A stretch of DNA of 64,000 nucleotides from Streptomyces sp. TRM68416 (GTDB lineage: Bacteria; Actinomycetota; Actinomycetes; Streptomycetales; Streptomycetaceae), in NCBI RefSeq assembly GCF_014596915.1, contig NZ_JACVWU010000007.1:124001-188000 (forward strand), read 5' to 3'. Shown here in pieces: positions 32,179 through 42,090 of this stretch. How positions within the stretch are numbered: position 1 is the stretch's first letter; each line of letters opens with the position of its first letter. Under the pieces are notes generated by a model. It saw nothing but the letters and a program-made list of their open reading frames with translations, was not told the origin of the DNA and made no database searches. Both the position numbers and the translations under genes were made by a program.

Positions 32179-34310
32179 GCGCGGAGCCGGACGGGCCGGA
32201 GGACAGACTGCGCCGGTTCGCGACGATCTGGAGCCGGGCCGTGTTCCCGGTGACCTCGACGTCGTCGACCCGGCCGGAGTTCGAGGAGCAACTGCTGCCG
32301 CTCGCCCGGCGGTTGAGCGAGGCGCTGCGGGCCAGGGCGTTCGACGCCGACGCGGCGAGAGCGGTCGGCGCCGCTCTCGTCGGCGCGCACTGCACCGACC
32401 CCGAGGCGCTCAGCCGCAGCCTCGACTGCGTCGACGCCTATCTGGTCCTGTACTGCGGCGAGGGCGGTGACCAGGAGGACCTGCGGGCCCGCAGCGCGCG
32501 GCTCCAGCACGCCATGGCCGCCGGGTACGCGCAGGCGCTGCGCGAGCGCACGCTGGCCGAGCAGGAGGCGATCTCCGCGGCCGCCCTGCGGGCGCAGGGC
32601 GTGGTGGCCCAGGCCCTGCACGCCAGCGAGGCCCGCTTCCGCGCGGTCTTCGAGGGCGCCGCCATAGGAATCGGCATCGCCGACCTCTCGGGCAACATAC
32701 TGCAGGTCAACGGCGCGCTCGTGCGTATGTTCGGCGGCTCCGAGCAGAGCGTGCGCGGCCGCAACGTCATGGACTGGACGCACCCCGAGGACGCGCCGCA
32801 GGTCTGGAAGCTCTACGACGAGCTCGTCCGCGGCGAGCGCGAGCACTACCACGTCGAGAAGGCGTTCTACCGCCCCGACGGAACGGTCCTGTGGACCAAC
32901 CTGACGGTGTCCCTGCTCCGCGACGCCGACGGCGAACCCCAGTACCAGCTCGCCCTCATGGAGGACACCACCGAGCGGCGGCTGCTCAACCTCCGGCTGC
33001 GCTACGAGGCCACGCACGACGCGCTCACCGGACTGCCCAACCGGACTCTGTTCTTCGAACGCCTGGAGAAGGCGCTCACCGCCGGCGCGGGCCAGCGGTT
33101 CGGGCTGTGCTACCTTGACCTCGACGGCTTCAAGACCATCAACGACAGCCTCGGCCACGCGGCCGGCGACCGGCTGCTCGTGGAGGTCGCCGACCGGCTG
33201 CAGTCCTGCGCGACCGCGCCCGGCGAGATGGTCGCCCGGCTCGGCGGCGACGAGTTCGTGGCGCTGACCACCGGCACGGACACCGAGCGAGAGGTCGACG
33301 AGCTGGCCGCCCGCATCATGAACGCGCTGGTCGCCCCGATCATGGTCGAGGGCCGGGAACTGACCGTGCGCGGCAGCATCGGCATCGTCGAGGGGCCGGC
33401 GGGCGAGCGCAGCCCCGCGGAGGTGCTGCGCAGCGCCGACATCACGATGTACCGGGCCAAGTCGGCCGGGGGCAACCGCTTCGAGCTGGCCGACCCGGAG
33501 GCCGACGCCCGTGCCATCACCCGGCACGGCCTGACCACCGCGCTGCCCACCGCCCTGGACCGGGGCGAGTTCTTCATCGAGTACCAGCCGCTGGTCCATC
33601 TCGGCGACGGCAGCGTGCGCGGCGCCGAGGCGCTGGTGCGCTGGCTGCACCCGCAGCACGGAATCCTCGGCCCGGACCGCTTCATCCCGCTCGCCGAGCA
33701 CACGGGGCTGATCGTTCCGCTCGGCCGCTGGGTGCTGGAGCAGTCCGTGCGCCAGGCCCGGGAGTGGCGCGACCGGCACACCGACGCGGGCCCGCTGCGC
33801 ATCAACGTCAACCTCTCGCCGTGCCAGCTCACGCACCCCGGTCTGGTGCAGGACACGGTGGACATCCTGGAGCGGGCGGGCGTCACCCCCGACGTACTGT
33901 GCCTGGAGGTCACCGAGTCGGCGCTGATCGGCGCGGACGACGACCTGCTCAAACCGCTGCGCCGGCTGGCCGAGATGGGCGTGGACATCGCCCTGGACGA
34001 CTTCGGCACCGGCTACTCCAACCTCGCCAACCTGCGCCGGCTGCCGGTGAGCGTGCTCAAGCTGGATCGCTCCTTCACCCAGAGCATGCAGCAGTTCCCC
34101 GCCGACCCCGTCGACCTCAAGATCGTCGAAGGGATCGTTTCGCTCGCCCACAGCCTCAACCTCGCGGTGACCGTCGAGGGCGTCGAAACCGGCTCCCAGG
34201 CCGAGCAGTTGCGGATACTCGGCTGCGACACGGCCCAGGGCTGGTACTACGCCCGCCCGGGCCCACCGGACCGACTCCACGAACTGGCACTGGTGGACGC
34301 CACCGGCTGA
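32175..34310 (+). CDS. rmdA: PAS-GGDEF-EAL cyclic-di-GMP protein RmdA
   Basis: 711-residue cytoplasmic protein that can both make and break c-di-GMP. An N-terminal helical region of about 150 residues is followed by PAS/PAC (152-268), GGDEF with an intact active-site motif at 357-361 (RLGGDEF), and EAL with Glu485-Leu487 (EALVRWLHP), DDFGTGYSNL and KLDRSF, the residues needed for phosphodiesterase activity. This architecture and gene neighbourhood match S. coelicolor RmdA (SCO0928), which regulates aerial development through c-di-GMP. GTG at 32175 overlaps the methyltransferase stop; an ATG at 32136 would add 13 residues. Probably soluble and oxygen- or ligand-sensing through PAS. Confidence 0.9.
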   Translation: MSAEPDGPEDRLRRFATIWSRAVFPVTSTSSTRPEFEEQLLPLARRLSEALRARAFDADAARAVGAALVGAHCTDPEALSRSLDCVDAYLVLYCGEGGDQEDLRARSARLQHAMAAGYAQALRERTLAEQEAISAAALRAQGVVAQALHASEARFRAVFEGAAIGIGIADLSGNILQVNGALVRMFGGSEQSVRGRNVMDWTHPEDAPQVWKLYDELVRGEREHYHVEKAFYRPDGTVLWTNLTVSLLRDADGEPQYQLALMEDTTERRLLNLRLRYEATHDALTGLPNRTLFFERLEKALTAGAGQRFGLCYLDLDGFKTINDSLGHAAGDRLLVEVADRLQSCATAPGEMVARLGGDEFVALTTGTDTEREVDELAARIMNALVAPIMVEGRELTVRGSIGIVEGPAGERSPAEVLRSADITMYRAKSAGGNRFELADPEADARAITRHGLTTALPTALDRGEFFIEYQPLVHLGDGSVRGAEALVRWLHPQHGILGPDRFIPLAEHTGLIVPLGRWVLEQSVRQAREWRDRHTDAGPLRINVNLSPCQLTHPGLVQDTVDILERAGVTPDVLCLEVTESALIGADDDLLKPLRRLAEMGVDIALDDFGTGYSNLANLRRLPVSVLKLDRSFTQSMQQFPADPVDLKIVEGIVSLAHSLNLAVTVEGVETGSQAEQLRILGCDTAQGWYYARPGPPDRLHELALVDATG

Positions 34311-34320
34311 ACACCGCGAC

Positions 34321-34350
34321 GGCCGTACGGAATCGCCAGTCCGTACGGCC
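34321..34350 (+). terminator. Hairpin after rmdA
   Basis: GGCCGTACGGA (34321-34331) pairs with TCCGTACGGCC (34340-34350) around an 8-base loop, 10 bases after the rmdA stop. The sequence after it (CGTACCGAATTT) is mildly T-rich. Confidence 0.7.
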
Positions 34351-34818
34351 GTACCGAATTTCCGAGTACGACGGCCCGGTCCCGGTCGTCGGGCCGCGCG
34401 GACGAGGCCCGCGGTGGCCGTCGCACGGGAGTGCCGCGACCGGGTGACGGCCGGACCGCGGGCGGGGCGACGGCGCCCCTGCGGGTGACGACTTCTGGGC
34501 GGGGACAGCGGACAGCGACGGCTGCGGGCGGCAGAGGCACGGCCCCGCCCGGCGAGGGCGAGGTCGTGGCCCCCGGCGCGGCTCTCGTCGATGTACCGCT
34601 GCACGTCACCCGGGCGCGGCCCCGGGCCGGCCAGGGCCAGCCGGTCGCATGCGGCGAGGGGAGGCGCGGCGGCGCGGGCCGCGACGCGCGGCCCGGTGTC
34701 CGGGCCGGTGCGGTCGAACGGCTCCACGACCGGTGCCGCTTCCGCCTCGCCCGGCGCAGCAGCCGCGGCTGCTCGTGGCGCGAGGAGGTGCCAGGGCCGG
34801 CCGTACGGGCATGGGCCG
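34351..34818. other. Gene-poor gap between rmdA and the LysR gene
   Basis: 468 bases downstream of both rmdA and the convergent LysR gene. Very GC-rich with open frames on both strands but no ribosome site, no recognisable protein and no strong repeat. May be decayed sequence; I see nothing in it that I can support as a gene. Confidence 0.5.
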
Positions 34819-35703
34819 TCACCGCTCCAGCAGCATCCGCTGGAGCTCCCGTGCCGCCCGCGGCGGAGCCACGTCGCTGCGGTGGGCGAGCGCGATCGTC
34901 CGGTGCAGGCCGGGCCGGGCCAGCGGGGTGACGCGTAGCCCGCGCCCGGCCCGGGCCGCCACCATCCGGGGGACGACGGCCACCCCGAGCCCCGCCCGTA
35001 CGAAGCCCAGGACCGCGTCCATCTCGCCGCCCTCCACCGCGAAGTCGGGTTCAAAGCCCTCGGCGCGGCACGCGGCCACGGTCAGCTCCCGCAGGTCGTA
35101 GCCGTGGCGGAACATCACCAGACGCTCGCCCTCCAGATCGGCGATGCGCACGGAGCGGCGGCCGTGGCCGGGCCTCGGCGCGTCCGGCGAGGAGACCACG
35201 ACCAGGTCCTCGCGCAGCAGCTCCACCGTGGCCAGGGCGGGTGACGGGGTCGGCAGCGGCAGCACGACCAGGGCCAGGTCCAGGGCGCCCCGGGCCAGCT
35301 CGCGCACCAGGTCGTGCGAGCCGCCCTCCTCGACCAGCAGGCGGATGCCGGGATAGCGGTCGTGGTAGGCGCGCAGCACGTCCGGCAGCAGACCGGTGCA
35401 CAGGCTCGGCGTCGCGCCCAGCCGGACCCGGCCGCTGCGCAGGTGGACCAGCTCCTGGACTTCGAGCCGGGCTGTATCGGCGTCGGCCAGGATCCGCCGG
35501 GCCAGCGGCAGCAGCGCCTCGCCCGCGTCGGTGAGCGTGATGTTGCCGCGCGCCCGCAGGAACAGATCGGCGCCCAGGTCCCGCTCCAGCGCCCTGATCT
35601 GCTGGGACAGGGACGGCTGCGACACGTGGACGCGATCCGCGGCCCGGGTGAAGTGCCGGGTCTCGGCGACCGCCACGAAGTACTGGAGCTGCTGGAACTG
35701 CAT
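34819..35703 (-). CDS. LysR-family transcriptional regulator
   Basis: 294-residue regulator with the N-terminal winged helix ([39 protein letters not shown]) and the two-lobed effector domain from about residue 90. ATG at 35703 begins the usual 'MQFQQLQYF' start; ATG at 35712 is possible. It is divergent from sdhC with only 85 bases between and an inverted repeat in that gap, so it most likely controls this second succinate dehydrogenase/fumarate reductase operon, with a dicarboxylate as a plausible co-inducer (inference). Confidence 0.92.
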   Translation of the reverse strand: MQFQQLQYFVAVAETRHFTRAADRVHVSQPSLSQQIRALERDLGADLFLRARGNITLTDAGEALLPLARRILADADTARLEVQELVHLRSGRVRLGATPSLCTGLLPDVLRAYHDRYPGIRLLVEEGGSHDLVRELARGALDLALVVLPLPTPSPALATVELLREDLVVVSSPDAPRPGHGRRSVRIADLEGERLVMFRHGYDLRELTVAACRAEGFEPDFAVEGGEMDAVLGFVRAGLGVAVVPRMVAARAGRGLRVTPLARPGLHRTIALAHRSDVAPPRAARELQRMLLER

Positions 35704-35712
35704 GAGCCCCAT

Positions 35713-35741
35713 GATAGGCAATGCCTATCGCATCGAGGCAT
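35713..35741. promoter_or_regulatory. Candidate LysR binding region upstream of sdhCAB
   Basis: GATAGGCAATGCCTATC (35713-35729) is a perfect 8-bp inverted repeat with one central base. It overlaps a second dyad, ATGCCT (35721-35726) with AGGCAT (35736-35741), of the spaced type that LysR tetramers use. The unit begins 10 bases upstream of the LysR start and ends 47 bases before sdhC. Confidence 0.7.
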
Positions 35742-35788
35742 ACCATGTCTTGGACCGATGGGGCCGTCCGGCCCTAGCGTCTTGAGCC

Positions 35789-36496
35789 ATGGCTCTGGCA
35801 ACGCGGACGGACCGACGGCCGTCCATGGCACGCACGGTGTGGGACAGCTCCGTCGGCAAGAAGACCGTGATGGCGGTCAGCGGGCTGATCATGCTGCTGT
35901 ACCTGGTCGTCCACATGATCGGCAACCTGAAGATCTTCTTCGGGCCGGAGGAGTTCAACCGCTACGGGCACTGGCTGCGCACGGTCGGCGAACCCTTCAT
36001 GCACTACGGGTGGACGCTGTGGCTCGTCCGCGTGGTGCTGGTCGTCGCCGTCGTCGCCCACGCCACCTCCGCGTACCAGCTCAGCCGCCGGGACATCAAG
36101 GCACGGCCCAGCAAGTACGTGCACAAGAAGCCCCGGGCGAGCTACGCCACGCGCACCATGCGCTGGGGCGGCATCATCCTCGGCCTGTTCATCGTCTGGC
36201 ACGTCCTGGACCTGACCACCGGCACCGTGCACTCCGGCGGCTTCCAGGAGGGCCGGCCCTACCAGAACGTCGTGGACACCTTCTCCACCTGGTACGGCAA
36301 CTCCATCTACATCGTCGCGATGCTCGCGCTCGGCCTGCACATCCGGCACGGCTTCTGGAGCGCGGCCCAGACCCTCGGCGCGGGCAGCCGCACCCGCGAC
36401 CGCGCCCTGAAGACCACGGCCAACGTCCTCGCACTGCTGCTCACGGCCGGCTTCGTCGCCGTACCCGTGGGTGTCATGACCGGAGTGGTGAGCTGA
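35789..36496 (+). CDS. sdhC: Succinate dehydrogenase cytochrome b subunit
   Basis: 235-residue membrane anchor with five predicted helices of the b558-type (single-gene anchor, as in Bacillus-type SdhC). Heme-ligand histidines are expected in the helices containing [37 protein letters not shown] and [11 protein letters not shown]. It transfers electrons between the membrane quinone and the SdhA/SdhB subunits. First gene of sdhCAB, divergent from a LysR regulator. Streptomyces usually have a second, canonical sdhCDAB elsewhere, so this copy may be a conditional paralogue. Confidence 0.92.
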   Translation: MALATRTDRRPSMARTVWDSSVGKKTVMAVSGLIMLLYLVVHMIGNLKIFFGPEEFNRYGHWLRTVGEPFMHYGWTLWLVRVVLVVAVVAHATSAYQLSRRDIKARPSKYVHKKPRASYATRTMRWGGIILGLFIVWHVLDLTTGTVHSGGFQEGRPYQNVVDTFSTWYGNSIYIVAMLALGLHIRHGFWSAAQTLGAGSRTRDRALKTTANVLALLLTAGFVAVPVGVMTGVVS

Positions 36497-36499
36497 CCC

Positions 36500-38442
<1,943 letters not shown>

Positions 38443-38446
<4 letters not shown>

Positions 38447-39192
38447 AGCTCACCCTGCGCGTCTGGCGGCAGCAGAACGCCGACGCCGACGGCGCCATGT
38501 CCACGTACGAGGTGGACGGCATCTCCTCCGACATGTCCTTCCTGGAGATGCTCGACACCCTCAACGAGGAACTCATCCTCCGGGGCGAGGACCCGGTCGC
38601 CTTCGACCACGACTGCCGCGAGGGCATCTGCGGCGCGTGCTCCCTCGTCATCAACGGCGACGCGCACGGCCCGGAGCGCACCACCACCTGTCAGCTGCAC
38701 ATGCGGTCCTTCCAGGACGGCGACACCATCGACATCGAGCCGTGGCGGGCCGCCGCGTTCCCTGTGATCAAGGACCTGGTCGTCGACCGCTCGGCGTTCG
38801 ACCGGATCATCCAGGCCGGCGGCTACATCACCGCCCCGACCGGGTCGGCGCCGGAGGCGCACGCGACGCCGGTGCCGAAGCCGGACGCCGACTTCGCCTT
38901 CGAGCACGCCGAGTGCATCGGCTGCGGGGCGTGCGTGGCCGCGTGCCCCAACGGCGCGGCGATGCTGTTCACCTCCGCCAAGGTCAACCACCTCAACGTG
39001 CTGCCGCAGGGCGCGCCCGAGCGGGAGACACGGGTGCTGGACATGGTGGCGCAGATGGACGACGAGGGCTTCGGCGGCTGCACCCTGACGGGCGAGTGCG
39101 CCACAGCCTGCCCCAAGGGCATTCCGCTCGTCTCCATCACGAGCATGAACAAGGAGTGGCTGCGGGCCACGCGCAAGGTGGCCAAGCGGTAG
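38443..39192 (+). CDS. sdhB: Succinate dehydrogenase iron-sulfur subunit
   Basis: 249-residue electron carrier between SdhA and SdhC. [2Fe-2S] ligands in [10 protein letters not shown] ... TTTCQLHM; the ferredoxin-like half supplies [4Fe-4S]/[3Fe-4S] ligands in [12 protein letters not shown] and [14 protein letters not shown]. All three cluster motifs are intact. The C-terminal cluster arrangement with [10 protein letters not shown] is the non-classical (Bacillus/epsilon-type) version, in line with the single membrane subunit. ATG at 38443 inside the sdhA stop. Confidence 0.94.
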
Positions 39193-39225
39193 GCCCCCCA
39201 AGACGTTCGCCGTTCAGCGCGGACG

Positions 39226-39259
39226 GACGGGGCCGGGAGTGGTGCTCCCCGGCCCCGTC
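39226..39259 (+). terminator. Rho-independent terminator after sdhCAB
   Basis: GACGGGGCCGGGAG (39226-39239) and CTCCCCGGCCCCGTC (39245-39259) pair with one bulged base around a 5-base loop, followed by TCGCTTTT. Confidence 0.8.
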
Positions 39260-39408
39260 TCGCTTTTCCGCCCCGCGGCACCCTGACCGTTCCGTTCAAC
39301 AACCCCACATCCGCGCTCCTGACGACGGTCACGCGGACGACGTCCGGCGTCGGAAGAACTGTTCCGGCCGCTCAACCGTCCCCGGCCTGTGACCACAGGA
39401 GTCAGCCC

Positions 39409-40176
39409 ATGAACGGCGTTTCCACGCTCGACCGCCCCGCGCAGCCGACGGCACCCGCCCGCTACACCGTCGGCATCGCCCGCACCGAGGACGACGTACG
39501 GGCCGCGCAGCGGCTGCGGCACGATGTCTTCGCCGGGGAGATGGGCGCCCTGCTGTCCAGCCCGCAGCCCGGACACGACATCGACGCCTTCGACGCCTAC
39601 TGCGACCACCTGCTCGTCCGCGACACGGTGACCGGCCAGGTGGTCGGCACCTACCGGCTGCTGCCCCCGGACCGCGCCGCGGTCGCCGGACGGCTGTACT
39701 CGGAGGGCGAGTTCGACCTCGCCCCGCTCGACCCGATCCGGCCCGGCCTGGTCGAGGTCGGCCGCTCCTGCGTCCACCCCGACCACCGCGACGGCGCCGT
39801 CATCAGCCTCATCTGGGCCGGCATCGCCCGCTACATGGCGGACGGCGGCCACGAGTGGCTGGCAGGCTGCTGCTCCGTCCCGCTCGCCGACGGCGGCGCG
39901 CTGGCCTCCGCCACCTGGGAACGCGTGCGCGCCAAGAACCTGGCCCCCGAGGAGTTCCGCGTACGCCCCCTGCTGCCCTGGACGCCGGGTGCGCCCGCCG
40001 CCGGCCGCACGGAACTTCCGGCGCTCCTGCGCGGCTATCTGCGCCTGGGCGCCTGGGTGTGCGGCGAGCCTGCCCACGACCCCGACTTCGGCGTCGCCGA
40101 CCTGTTGGTGCTGCTGCCGATGAGCCGGGTCAACCCGCGCTACCTGCGGCACTTCCTCTCCCTCGTCCCGGCCTGA
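39409..40176 (+). CDS. olsB: Ornithine N-acyltransferase (OlsB-like, GNAT fold)
   Basis: 255-residue acyltransferase that would add a 3-hydroxy-fatty acyl chain to the alpha-amine of ornithine, the first step of ornithine-lipid synthesis. OlsB features: RLRHDVFAGEMGA, the DAYCDHLLVRD and VVGTYRLL strand pair, EVGRSCVHPDHRDGAVISLIW and the C-terminal NPRYLRHF. I recall that the S. coelicolor pair SCO0921/SCO0920, just beyond an sdh cluster, makes ornithine lipid, which matches this position. ATG at 39409. Its stop overlaps the olsA start (TGATG). Confidence 0.82.
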   Translation: MNGVSTLDRPAQPTAPARYTVGIARTEDDVRAAQRLRHDVFAGEMGALLSSPQPGHDIDAFDAYCDHLLVRDTVTGQVVGTYRLLPPDRAAVAGRLYSEGEFDLAPLDPIRPGLVEVGRSCVHPDHRDGAVISLIWAGIARYMADGGHEWLAGCCSVPLADGGALASATWERVRAKNLAPEEFRVRPLLPWTPGAPAAGRTELPALLRGYLRLGAWVCGEPAHDPDFGVADLLVLLPMSRVNPRYLRHFLSLVPA

Positions 40177-41111
40177 TGAGCGTCTGGCTGCCCAGCGCGC
40201 CCTGCACCCCGGCAGCGTGCGTGGAGCCGACGGCCACGGCGACGGCCGCACCCCGCGCCCTGCTACGGCTGACCGCGATCGCCGCCCTGCTGCTCGCCGG
40301 CCTCGCACTGACCCCCGTGGGCCACCGCATCCCCGCCCGACTGGTACGGCGGTGGTGCCGGGCGATCGTGCGAGCGGCGGGCGTCCGCGTCCGGATCACC
40401 GGGGCGGCCCCGCCCGACGGCGGCCTGCTCCTCGTCGCCAACCACATCTCCTGGCTGGACGTCCCCCTGCTCGCCGCCGTACGGCCGGCCCGGATGCTGG
40501 CCAAGACCGAGATACGGCAGTGGCCGCTGGCGGGCCGCCTGGTCGCGCGGGGCGGCGTGCTGTTCATCGAACGGGACCGGCTGCGCGCCCTGCCCGACAC
40601 GGTGGCCCGGATCGCGGAGGCCCTGCGCCGGGGCGCCGCGGTCGCGGTCTTTCCCGAGGGCAGCACCTGGTGCGGGCGCGCCCGGGGCCGCTTCCGCCCG
40701 GCCGTCTTCCAGGCCGCCCTCGACGCGGGCGTCCCGGTCCAGCCGGTGCGCCTGCGGTACCGGCTGGACCGGGGTACGACCAGCACGGCGCCGGCGTTCG
40801 TCGGCGAGGACGGTCTGCTCGCCTCGCTGTGGCGGGTGGCGAGGGCCCGCGGTCTGGTGGCGGAGGTCGAGGTGGGGGACCTCATCGCACCGGGCAGCCA
40901 CGCCGACCGCCGTACACTGGCCGGTGCCGCTGAGTCGGCCGTGGATAATCCCTTGCCCGCCGGCGCCGGTCGTGGATGCAATGTCCGGCATGATCACCCA
41001 TGGAACGTCCGTCCGGATCGGCGCCCTCGCCCCGCTGACCCGGCCCGGCTGGGCCGAGGCCGGCCAACACCTGCTCGCCGGGCTCGAATTGGCCGTCCGC
41101 GAGGTCAATGA
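40176..41111 (+). CDS. olsA: Lyso-ornithine-lipid acyltransferase (OlsA-like, PlsC fold)
   Basis: 311-residue 1-acyl-glycerol-phosphate-acyltransferase-like enzyme, second step of ornithine-lipid synthesis. Catalytic NHISWLD gives His90 and Asp95 (the H-x4-D motif); FPEGSTW is the substrate-phosphate motif; a hydrophobic helix at about 31-45 anchors it to the membrane. Usual homologues end near ADRRTLAGAAESAV (about residue 266). The remaining 44 Arg/Pro-rich residues overlap the next gene by 131 bases in another frame and look like run-through, as if the original stop had been lost. Confidence 0.82.
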   Translation: MSVWLPSAPCTPAACVEPTATATAAPRALLRLTAIAALLLAGLALTPVGHRIPARLVRRWCRAIVRAAGVRVRITGAAPPDGGLLLVANHISWLDVPLLAAVRPARMLAKTEIRQWPLAGRLVARGGVLFIERDRLRALPDTVARIAEALRRGAAVAVFPEGSTWCGRARGRFRPAVFQAALDAGVPVQPVRLRYRLDRGTTSTAPAFVGEDGLLASLWRVARARGLVAEVEVGDLIAPGSHADRRTLAGAAESAVDNPLPAGAGRGCNVRHDHPWNVRPDRRPRPADPARLGRGRPTPARRARIGRPRGQ

Positions 41112-42072
41112 CGACGGCGGGATCGGCGGCAGACCACTGGAGTTGCTGGTCCGCGACACCGCGGCCGACCCGCGGCGGGCCGAGGCGGCCGTGGACGAAC
41201 TGGCCGGACTGGGCGTCGCCGCCCTGGTCGGCGAGTACCACAGCGTCGTCGCACGCGCCGCCGCCACCAGGGCCGACACCCTCGGCCTGCCCTACCTGTG
41301 CACGTCGGCGGTCCTCGACGCGCTCACCGAACAGCCGACGCGCCGGATCGCGCGCCTGTCCCCGCCACAGTCCCGCGGCTGGCGCGTCTACGCGGACTTC
41401 CTCCTCGGCGCGGGCCACCGGCACATCGCCGTGGCAACCCAGCCGAGCCTCTACTGGGCGACCGGCACCCGCATCCTGCGCGACCACCTCACCGCGCACG
41501 GCGGCACGGTCGCCGAACTCGACACGACCGCCCTCACCCCCGCCGCCGTGTGTGACGCGCTCGCGGACACCGGCGCCACAGCCCTCCTTCTCCTGGTCGG
41601 CCACCCGGAGCCGGCGGTGCCGATCGTGCGGTCCGTCCGCGCGGACAAACGGCTGGCCGAGACTCTGATCGGCGCTCCGGCCGGACAGCCGGAATTCGCC
41701 TCATGGGCAGGCGAGTTGGGCGAGGACGGCGCCGCGATCCCCTTCCTGCGCTACCTCCCCGAGCGTCTCGGCCCCCTGGGCACGCGCGTGGAAACCGCCC
41801 TGGCCGAACGGCTCGGCACGCCGCCCTCCTTCGTCGCCTTCGAGGGCTACGACACCATCACCGTCCTCGCCGAGGCGCTCCGCTCGCACGGCACGGACCG
41901 CGCGAGCATCACCGAGGCCTGGCCGGACGTCGCGGTCGAAGGCACCCGCGGACCGATCAGCTTCACGCGCACACCCGACACCGGCCTGTGGCAGTGGACG
42001 TGGGCGCCCATCCAGGTCGTCGACCGGGACCCGGCGGAACCCGGCCGCTTCAGGATCCTGCACGCCGGCTGA
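40981..42072 (+). CDS. Periplasmic-binding-protein-like protein without signal peptide
   Basis: 363 residues of the type I periplasmic-binding fold (branched-chain amino-acid/leucine-binding class): VRIGALAPLTRPGWAEAGQHLLAGLELAVREVNDDGGIGGRPLEL is a typical start of the fold, with ALVGEYHSVVARAAATRADTLGLPYLCTSA and GYDTITVLAEALRS further on. No Sec/Tat signal or lipobox is seen, so it is probably cytoplasmic, unlike transporter partners. ATG at 40981 is used (GTG/ATG alternatives at 40924 or 40990). The start lies within the tail of olsA. No permease or ATPase follows. It could be a cytoplasmic ligand sensor; that is a guess. Confidence 0.75.
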   Translation: MSGMITHGTSVRIGALAPLTRPGWAEAGQHLLAGLELAVREVNDDGGIGGRPLELLVRDTAADPRRAEAAVDELAGLGVAALVGEYHSVVARAAATRADTLGLPYLCTSAVLDALTEQPTRRIARLSPPQSRGWRVYADFLLGAGHRHIAVATQPSLYWATGTRILRDHLTAHGGTVAELDTTALTPAAVCDALADTGATALLLLVGHPEPAVPIVRSVRADKRLAETLIGAPAGQPEFASWAGELGEDGAAIPFLRYLPERLGPLGTRVETALAERLGTPPSFVAFEGYDTITVLAEALRSHGTDRASITEAWPDVAVEGTRGPISFTRTPDTGLWQWTWAPIQVVDRDPAEPGRFRILHAG

Positions 42073-42090
42073 GCCCCCTGCCGTGGGCGC

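Noticed and set aside
31671..35054. Long open frame on the minus strand across rmdA
   Set aside because: Shadow of rmdA; the GGDEF and EAL motifs are on the plus strand and this frame has no recognisable domain.
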